Shown here piece by piece: positions 25,426 to 32,900 of a stretch of 64,000 nucleotides of DNA; position 1 is the first letter of the stretch, and each line of letters begins with the position of its first letter. The notes beneath the pieces were generated by a model. It did not search any database. It had not been told where the DNA came from and worked only from the letters and a program-made list of their open reading frames with translations. This DNA is from an uncultured Pontibacter sp. (GTDB taxonomy: Bacteria; Bacteroidota; Bacteroidia; Cytophagales; Hymenobacteraceae). The DNA lies in the NCBI RefSeq assembly GCF_947495565.1, contig NZ_CANLZM010000007.1, positions 1-64,000 of the forward strand, written 5' to 3'. The position numbers and the translations under genes were made by a program.

Positions 25426-26826
25426 TTGATAAGTTACTTCCGTAGCATACTGCCTTCCCGCCTTTTTATGTTGATTGTGCTGTTTATTGGGATACAGCTG
25501 CCTCTGGTACTGCTTGGCATCCGGCCAACGGCGCCTGAGCTGCTGCACATGCTGGTGGGGGAGCGGCTGGCAGACGGGCAAAGCATGTACCGCGAAATCT
25601 ACGATAACACAGCTCCGATTTCTGCGCTGGTTTTCTGGCTGCTGGACCTGATGGCCGGGCGGTCTTTTCTTGCTTACCGGTTAGCGGCCATGGGCCTGAT
25701 TCTGCTGCAAGCCCTGTTGCTCAACAGTACCCTTAACCGCCATAACGTATATGCCAGCAAAAATTACCTGCCCGCCCTCCTGTACCTGATCATCGGCAGC
25801 CTCTCTTTTGAGTATAACATGCTTACACCGCTGCTCATTGGCAACACGTTTTTGATTCTTTCGCTGCCGTACATTATTACGTTAAACCGCGAAGGGTACG
25901 AGAACAACAGGTTGTTTGTAGGCGGATTTATGCTGGGGCTTGCAGCCATGAGCTTTCTGCCGCTGGCGGTGTTCCTGCTGGTAGGCGTGTTTGCTGTTAT
26001 CTTTTTTGCATCCAATACCTTCCGCAGCACGATGCTTATGCTTTGCGGCTTTGCCTTTCCGTATGCGGTGCTGATGACGTATTATTTGTATACCAACACC
26101 AACCAGGAGTTTCTGCAGCTGCACCTGCTACGCCCGTGGCAATTACAAGTAGCCTTCTTACGCCCTCCTGCCGATGTGGCTAAACTGATGATCATTCCGG
26201 GGCTTATCCTTGTGCTGTCGCTGCTCAGCGCCGCCTCCTTGCCTCAGCGCCTGGTATTTCAGGTTAAGTTTCAGCAACTGATGTGGGTGTGGCTGGTGGC
26301 AAGCCTGCTGGTTATTTTTACCAGAGATGAGATTTCGGTGGCAACGTTCGTGATCGTGCTGCCGCCGGTAGCTTATTTCGGCCAGTTCTTTTTTACCTCC
26401 AACCGCAAAGGCTGGATTTTGAACGCTGTGTTTTTGGTGATGCTTGTAAGCGTGCTGGTGCTTCGCTATCGCATTGTATTGGGCATTAACGAGTTTATGC
26501 AAATGGATGAATCTCCGCTGCTGCTGCCGGAGCAGGCTGAAGTGCCCATGCAGAACAGCACCGTACTTGTGTTGGGCAATGACATCAGCTATTATATGCA
26601 AAACAAGCCGGCAACACCCTACATTAACTGGAACCTTGCCCAACGACACTTTGGTAAGTTAAATGAGTATAATGCCGTTTTCCAGCTGCACGAAAATTTT
26701 AGTGATGAGATGCCGCAATACTTAGTAGACAAAGCCGGTCTTATGCCAGAGCTAACTTATAAGCTGCCCGATATCTTTGGCAAGTATGAGCAAACGGAGC
26801 ATACTGGAGTTTACAAGTTGAAATAA
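25426..26826 (+). CDS. DUF6427-like polytopic membrane protein, TTG start
   Basis: A 466-residue inner-membrane protein with about ten or more hydrophobic segments and a short soluble C-terminus. The N-terminus ISYFRSILPSR matches the conserved beginning of DUF6427 proteins as I remember them, and it is read only from a TTG at 25426. The next ATG (25468) would cut into the first helix. Function is unknown, though the architecture recalls membrane glycosyltransferase-like proteins. The gene diverges from rbfA across 200 bases. Confidence 0.82.
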   Translation: MISYFRSILPSRLFMLIVLFIGIQLPLVLLGIRPTAPELLHMLVGERLADGQSMYREIYDNTAPISALVFWLLDLMAGRSFLAYRLAAMGLILLQALLLNSTLNRHNVYASKNYLPALLYLIIGSLSFEYNMLTPLLIGNTFLILSLPYIITLNREGYENNRLFVGGFMLGLAAMSFLPLAVFLLVGVFAVIFFASNTFRSTMLMLCGFAFPYAVLMTYYLYTNTNQEFLQLHLLRPWQLQVAFLRPPADVAKLMIIPGLILVLSLLSAASLPQRLVFQVKFQQLMWVWLVASLLVIFTRDEISVATFVIVLPPVAYFGQFFFTSNRKGWILNAVFLVMLVSVLVLRYRIVLGINEFMQMDESPLLLPEQAEVPMQNSTVLVLGNDISYYMQNKPATPYINWNLAQRHFGKLNEYNAVFQLHENFSDEMPQYLVDKAGLMPELTYKLPDIFGKYEQTEHTGVYKLK

Positions 26827-27147
26827 TTCTTCAACCTATTTTCTGCTCGCACCGCAGCTACTGATTCGGAGTTTATACTTGCTTGTCTGGCATCATCTCC
26901 AATTTTATAAGCAGCCTGTTGCAAAGCTGGTTCTGGCACTGCTAACAGTTTTCCAGAGTAGGAGGGAGCATTGCAAACTATAATTTTAAATTCCTGAAAG
27001 CATATGATCGCAAGTATGGTAATCTACAAAAAGCTGTACTTAGCCTGTCGCTTCTTCACTTTACCACAAGCTTTAACAGTTAGTTAAAACAGCGACAGCC
27101 GCCCTAAATAGGAGCGGCTGTCGCTTTGATTTTATACTTGATACTCC
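26827..27147. other. Intergenic region without gene
   Basis: I see no coding frame of worth. It carries two TATACTT heptamers near its ends and the strong terminator at 27091-27125. It separates the DUF6427 gene and the convergent rpiB. Confidence 0.6.
27091..27125. terminator. Bidirectional terminator between DUF6427 gene and rpiB
   Basis: A perfect 12-bp stem, AGCGACAGCCGC (27091-27102) and GCGGCTGTCGCT (27114-27125), has an 11-base loop. T-rich sequence follows on both strands. A TATACTT lies about ten bases beyond it, before the rpiB stop. Confidence 0.88.
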
Positions 27148-27585
27148 TTAGCAGGAAGTAATCTTGTTTACTCTGTTTTGGTGGCGGCCCCCTTCAAAGT
27201 CTGTGTTCAGAAACACCCGCACCATCTCTTTTGCCTCCTCTTCAGATACAAACCTTGCCGGGATACACAAAACGTTTGCATTGTTATGTTCGCGGGCAAG
27301 TTTGGCAAGCTCCGGAAGCCAGCACAGGGCCGCACGAATTTCCTGGTACTTGTTTGCCGTTATAGCCACACCGTTACCGCTGCCGCAGATCAAGATGCCG
27401 AAATCAGCCTCTTTATTTACGACGGCCTTAGCCAGTGGGTGCACGTGGTCAGGATAATCCACTGAAGCTTCGGAGTCTGGTCCAAAATCCTGGATTTCGC
27501 AGTTTAGCTGCGCCAGCACCTCCTTTAACATGCTTTTATAAGTATATCCGGCATGGTCGCCGCCAATCGCTATCTTAAGTGCCAT
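27148..27585 (-). CDS. rpiB: Ribose 5-phosphate isomerase B
   Basis: RpiB interconverts ribose 5-phosphate and ribulose 5-phosphate in the pentose phosphate pathway. The 145-residue protein shows IGGDHAGY at the N-terminus, the catalytic cysteine in ILICGSGNGVAI (Cys67), the ALCWLPELAKLAREHNNANVL segment and a closing EGGRHQNRVNKI. It starts six bases after tatC and is last in the glyA-tatC-rpiB operon. Confidence 0.96.
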   Translation of the reverse strand: MALKIAIGGDHAGYTYKSMLKEVLAQLNCEIQDFGPDSEASVDYPDHVHPLAKAVVNKEADFGILICGSGNGVAITANKYQEIRAALCWLPELAKLAREHNNANVLCIPARFVSEEEAKEMVRVFLNTDFEGGRHQNRVNKITSC

Positions 27586-27591
27586 CAGAGT

Positions 27592-28434
27592 CTATGAGTT
27601 TTGTTCGTTAAGTCGTTTCAGATCTTTTTTACGAATAGATTCCGAAATACGGATACTTGCTTCGTAAAGCAGCATCAGGGGCATCGATATAAGGATCTGG
27701 CTAATCACGTCTGGTGGCGTTATGATAGCGCCCACTACAAGTATTACCACCAAGGCATGACGGCGGTACAGCTTCATCGTCTCCGGGGTAATTAAACCCG
27801 CTTTGGTCAGGAAGAACACGATCACCGGCATCTCAAACATAAATGCACAGGCCAGGCAAAGCGTGGTAAGCGTCGAGATGTAAGACGAAAGGTCAAACTC
27901 ATTCACAATGCTCGGGTCTACCTGATAGCCAGCCAAAAAGTTAATGGAGATCGGCGACACCACATAGTACCCGAACATCAGGCCAAGCGCAAAAAGTATA
28001 GACACGAAGAACACCGCCCCTTGAGAGTTTTTGCGCTCCTGCGGGTATAGCCCCGGCCTTACAAAGCGCCAGATTTCCCAGAAAGCATACGGGAAAGCAC
28101 AGGCCAGACCTAGCACAGCCGATACCAGCAGGTGCATGGTAAACTGACCGCTCATTTGCCGGCTTTGTATGGTAAAGCCCATCTCGTCAAAGCATAGCGC
28201 ATCTGAACCAAGAGATTGCCCCACCTGGCACATCACTCTATAACTTAGAAAATCTGTGCGGGAAGGGGCAAGTATAATATCATGAAACACAAAGCCCTTC
28301 GCTAGAAAAGCTATGGTTGCAAAAATGAAGATAGAACCTAATGCCCTTATAATATGCCATCTTAACTCTTCAAGATGGTCCACGAAGGACATCTCCTGCG
28401 GTTCTTCTTCCTTCAGAAATGGTTGATCCATCAA
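27592..28434 (-). CDS. tatC: Sec-independent protein translocase TatC
   Basis: TatC is the membrane receptor that recognises twin-arginine signal peptides. The 280-residue protein has six hydrophobic segments. The N-terminal signature is MSFVDHLEELRWHIIR, and later marks are FAFPYAFWEIWRFVRPGLYPQER-like and ALGLMFGYYVVSP. The conserved Glu of SFVDHLEELR is present. A lengthened first periplasmic loop (about residues 55-85) contains two Cys. No tatA or tatB is nearby. It lies between glyA and rpiB on one transcript. Confidence 0.96.
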   Translation of the reverse strand: MMDQPFLKEEEPQEMSFVDHLEELRWHIIRALGSIFIFATIAFLAKGFVFHDIILAPSRTDFLSYRVMCQVGQSLGSDALCFDEMGFTIQSRQMSGQFTMHLLVSAVLGLACAFPYAFWEIWRFVRPGLYPQERKNSQGAVFFVSILFALGLMFGYYVVSPISINFLAGYQVDPSIVNEFDLSSYISTLTTLCLACAFMFEMPVIVFFLTKAGLITPETMKLYRRHALVVILVVGAIITPPDVISQILISMPLMLLYEASIRISESIRKKDLKRLNEQNS

Positions 28435-28464
28435 AAGCGGGCTCCTCCTTTACTTTCTATTTTA

Positions 28465-29739
28465 TTAATATGCGAAAAGCGGATAATCTTGCATCCAGCC
28501 ATTGATGTCTGTGCGCACGCTGCTGATCTTACTTTCGTTGTCGTGGTTCATCAGCACCTGGTCTATATATTCCACGATGCGTGCCATATCCTGTTCCTTC
28601 AGGCCTCGTGTGGTAATGGCAGCTGTGCCTACACGCATTCCTGAGGTTACAAACGGCGATTTATCATCGAAAGGCACCATGTTTTTATTGATGGTGATAT
28701 CGGCTTTTACGAGCGTGTTTTCTGCCAGCTTGCCTGTTATACCTTTCGAGCGCAGGTCAATCAGCATCATGTGGTTGTCTGTGCCACCGGAAATAATTTT
28801 ATAACCGCGCTCTATAAATGCTTTAGCCATTGCCTGTGCGTTTTGCTGCACCTGCTTTACATAACCTAGATAATCATCTGAAAGCGCCTCAAAGTATGCT
28901 ACTGCTTTCGCCGCGATTACGTGCTCCAACGGGCCACCCTGCGTACCCGGGAAAACTGCTCCATCCAACACCGATGACATCATGCGTGTTTCGCCTTTTG
29001 GTGTCTTCAGCCCAAATGGGTTTTCAAAATCTTTGCCCATCATAATCATACCGCCGCGAGGGCCACGTAGTGTTTTATGCGTAGTAGTTGTTACGATATG
29101 GCAGTGCTCAAACGGGCTATTTAACAATCCGCGCGCTATTAGGCCCGACGGGTGAGAAATATCAGCTAAAAGCAGAGCTCCAACCTCATCGGCCGCCTGA
29201 CGCAGCTTCTTGTAATCCCAGTCGCGGCTGTAGGCAGACGCGCCACAGATGATAAGCTTTGGTTGCTCACGTCGTGCCGTCTCCACTATTTTATCAAAAT
29301 CAATAAGGCCGGTTTCCTGCTCTACCCCATAAAAAGTAGGGTTGTATAGTTTTCCAGAGAAGTTAACAGGCGAGCCATGCGTCAGGTGCCCTCCGTGCGA
29401 CAAGTCGAATCCTAGGATTTTATCTCCGGGCTGCAGCACCGCCAGCATAACCGCTGCGTTAGCTTGTGCGCCTGAGTGAGGCTGTACGTTTGCCCACTCT
29501 ATTCCAAAAAGTTCTTTTGCACGGTCAATAGCCAATTGCTCCGATTGGTCTACTATTTCGCAACCGCCATAGTAGCGTTTGCCTGGTAGCCCTTCTGCAT
29601 ACTTGTTTGTCATGACACTGCCCATGGCCTGCATTACCTGCTCCGAAACAAAGTTCTCAGAGGCTATCAGTTCTATACCATGCGTTTGGCGTATCTTTTC
29701 TTTCGCTATAAGGTCAAATATGGCTGTGTCTTTTTGCAT
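28465..29739 (-). CDS. glyA: Serine hydroxymethyltransferase
   Basis: GlyA converts serine and tetrahydrofolate to glycine and methylene-tetrahydrofolate, with PLP as cofactor. The 424-residue length is normal. Visible marks are [36 protein letters not shown], the HSGAQAN segment, [12 protein letters not shown], and the PLP lysine in [14 protein letters not shown]. It heads an operon with tatC (30 bases apart) and rpiB. It contains no TATACTT heptamer over 1.3 kb. Confidence 0.98.
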   Translation of the reverse strand: MQKDTAIFDLIAKEKIRQTHGIELIASENFVSEQVMQAMGSVMTNKYAEGLPGKRYYGGCEIVDQSEQLAIDRAKELFGIEWANVQPHSGAQANAAVMLAVLQPGDKILGFDLSHGGHLTHGSPVNFSGKLYNPTFYGVEQETGLIDFDKIVETARREQPKLIICGASAYSRDWDYKKLRQAADEVGALLLADISHPSGLIARGLLNSPFEHCHIVTTTTHKTLRGPRGGMIMMGKDFENPFGLKTPKGETRMMSSVLDGAVFPGTQGGPLEHVIAAKAVAYFEALSDDYLGYVKQVQQNAQAMAKAFIERGYKIISGGTDNHMMLIDLRSKGITGKLAENTLVKADITINKNMVPFDDKSPFVTSGMRVGTAAITTRGLKEQDMARIVEYIDQVLMNHDNESKISSVRTDINGWMQDYPLFAY

Positions 29740-29766
29740 CAGTTTTAATTCGGTTTAGTGAGCAGT

Positions 29767-29774
29767 CAAAATTA
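29767..29774 (-). promoter_or_regulatory. -7 box TAATTTTG for the glyA operon
   Basis: On the minus strand TAATTTTG matches TAnnTTTG and leaves a 27-base leader before the glyA ATG. A -33 element was not clearly resolved. Confidence 0.45.
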
Positions 29775-29866
29775 AAGTATGCGCCGGAATAAACCAATGT
29801 TTCAGAAGTTTATATACGAGGCTCTGCTGCTCCCCAGATTTAGCTACGCGAAATTTTTACAAGAAG

Positions 29867-29896
29867 AAAGGCCTGGTGCAATTGCACCAGGCCTTT
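29867..29896 (-). terminator. Loop-free 30-bp perfect palindrome, probable terminator
   Basis: Two 15-base arms meet without a spacer (AAAGGCCTGGTGCAA and its complement). On the minus strand it follows the giant IPT gene and runs into CTTTCTTC. The AAGTATA heptamer lies at 29898-29904, between the palindrome and the stop codon. Confidence 0.8.
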
Positions 29897-29920
29897 TAAG
29901 TATAGCTAAGTCTGATTAGG

Positions 29921-32900
29921 CTATTCTTTCATTAATTTAATCTGAGAAACCTGTTCGTTCAGCTCCACGCTCAGCACATACATGCCTTTAGAAAGTTTAT
30001 CGTATACCGGAAGCTGCACCTCATTTTGGCCCTGCTCCAGTTCTACAACTTTAGCGTATACTTTCTTGCCTGTCATGCTATGCAGTGTCAGTTTCGCTTT
30101 ACCGCTTACCTCAGCTGTTACAAACAGTTTAGAGTTGTAGTTGATCGGGTTAGGAGCAACAAGCAGTTGCTGCACCAGCTCGCGAGCCTTCACGTTTACG
30201 GCCACTACTTTGCTATAATCTACTGTACCGTCTGTATCTACCTGCTTCAGGCGGTAGTAAACTGCACCAGTTATGTTGCCCAGCTTGTGAGTGAACTCGT
30301 AATCCAGCTTGATTGAGCTATTAGTAGCTTTGCTGTCTACGTGTCCTATCTTCTCAAAACCATCCTTTGCATCTCTAGACATTTCCACTTCAAAGTGAGA
30401 GTTGTTCTCCTCAGAAGCAGTTGCCCATGTAAGCAGTACATTGTTGTTCTGCAGCGCTGCCTTAAAGGATATAAGCTCAACCGGCAGCGGCGTTACCGAG
30501 TTGCCTGTTACTGACACATTTCTTGTAACAGCATTAGGAGACACGTTTGCTATAGTTGCTGAATGATAGTCTATCTCCGTTGGCGCATACCTTACAAAGA
30601 TTGGCGTTTGCGTAAGAGTTCCATCAGTTGCAGCCAATACTAGCGGTCCTGCAGAGTAATCAACACCATCCAGAGATATCTGGAATTGGTTTGATCTTGT
30701 AACAGAAATTGTAACACCTTCTCCAGGCTCTAGGTTAACAGCGCTCACATTGTATTGCTGTGGCGCAGAAAGCGTATTTTCCTCAGCCCCGAATGTAGCA
30801 AGAGAAGCTGGCGTTACAGTAATGGTCGGTTCAACAATTGTCAGGTTGTCAACACTTGTAGCTGACCCTCCTAGCGCGTTTACTGTAACCTTTCCTGTTC
30901 TGGCTCCGCGAGGCACTTTAACCTCAAGAGTATTTTCATCAAGCTCCAAGAACTGAGAGGTAGTAAAGCCGGTAAACTGAACTGTACTTACATCTGACAG
31001 TTTGTAGCCTTTGATCTTGATCGTTTCGTTTACTCTTGCAGAAGTGATCGGCCCTGAGTTGTTCTCAAAGCCTGTAATGAGTGGGCTTGTTACATCAAAT
31101 GCGTCTACAGTAGTAGTTTGGCCTGCTGTGTTCACCACTCTTATCACACCGGATATCGCTCTTACCGGAACCGTTACTGTTATGCTTGTTCCTATAAAGT
31201 TGTCAAAATCGGTTACCGTTGCCTGCTCTTCTGTATTGTTGTGACCTCTGAAGTATACCTGGATCACATCAACATCTGTCAGGTTCTCACCTGTGATGGT
31301 TACAGAAGAATTGCTCGGGCCGGATTCAGGAGAGAAGCCTTCTACAATAGGGGCCTTAACTACTCTGAATCTGTTAGCGCTAACGCCTGTATCATTTGTA
31401 GCATTAAGGTTAGTTACGGCTAATTTACCAGTGTTTGCACCTACAGGTACTCTTACTTGTATGCTTGAGTTAGTAGCCGATACAAAGTCTTCTTTCGCTA
31501 TAACTTTGTCATCAGAGGCATCTCCTTCCGCACCTAGGAATGTAACTTTAGTAGCCTCATCAAAGAAAGTACCGTTTATCGTTACTGTACCTTCTTCAAT
31601 ATCAGCAGCAGGAGAGAAGCTAGAGATTGTAGGCGTGCCAATGATAGTTAAGCTGCCACTTTGCCCGATGCCGCTTCCACTTTCTACTGTTATCGCGCCT
31701 GTTGTAGCACCAGCTGGTACTACTGCAACAATTTCAGAGTCTGTAGAACTTATCAGGCTTGCAGGGCTGGTATTTCCTGTAAACCTAACAATTGGATCTT
31801 TTTCTACAACATCAGTTCCATTGTAGTACTTCTCGAAGTTTGAGCCAGTTAACGTTACTGTTCTGCTTAAACCTGCATACTGTCTTGTTGGGTTGATGCC
31901 TGTTATTTCTGGTTTGATAACTGTGAAATTGTTTGTAGTAGAACTTGAGCCACTCTTAGTTGTAACCCTTAAGGTACCTAAACCTGCTCCTGTGTTACTA
32001 ACAAACGGCGCTTTAAATGTTATCTTACCGCCTTTTGCACCTTCTGTTGCTGTAAAATCTGTGATAGCGATTCCTTTGAAGGAAAGACCAGTAACATCAA
32101 TAAAGTTGTCGCCAGTGATAGTTACTGTTTGGCCAGCATAAGCCGTGGTAGGCGTAATATTAGTAATAACCGGAGCTAAGATGTAGAATATCTCACTCTC
32201 ACCAATACCACTGCCTGACTCTACTCTGATTCTTCCTGTTGTAGCACTTTCCGGCACAAGAACCTCAATAGAAGTATCAGAGTACTTATTGTCATCTACT
32301 GTTGCTACTGCTCCAGCAAAAGTTACTACTGGTTTTTTTTCAGACTCCTGGCCTGATGTGCTATCAAAGTACTTGGTAAAATTTTCGCCTGTGATGGTTA
32401 ACTGAGTATAACCTGCGTAACCGTTGACAGCCGTTATACCTGATATGCTTGGCTCAATCACAGCATACTCGGCCACGCTGCTACCTGGTCCAGCTGGGGT
32501 AGTAACTGTTACCACTCCTGTTCCTGCATCAAAAGGCGCTGGTATAGTAATGGTTTCGAACTCACCGTCTGTTCCAAATACTGCAGCTGCTAAATCAGCG
32601 GCCTCACCATTAAAAGTAATTTCTTCAACATTCTTAAAATTCTTGCCTCGGATTACTACGGCTTGGTAGGCATAGCTTGTTGTTGGCGTAAAAGTAATTT
32701 CGGTTGGAGTAGGCACTGTAAAGATTGCTTCGCTAGTACCTGTGCCACCTGCAGCTGTTATACTTACTTTGCCAGTCGTAGCATTTCTTGGCACCTCCAC
32801 AGATAGCAACTGATATCCCGTCGGAACTCCGTCTAGCTCTTGCTCTACAATGGCAGCACCAGAGATATCTGCCGCCACACCGTTAAAGGCAACTTCTGTA

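Noticed and set aside
27004-27090. Short frame of about 27 codons before the 27091 terminator
   Set aside because: It has no start signal, no recognisable features and low information content. It is likely chance.
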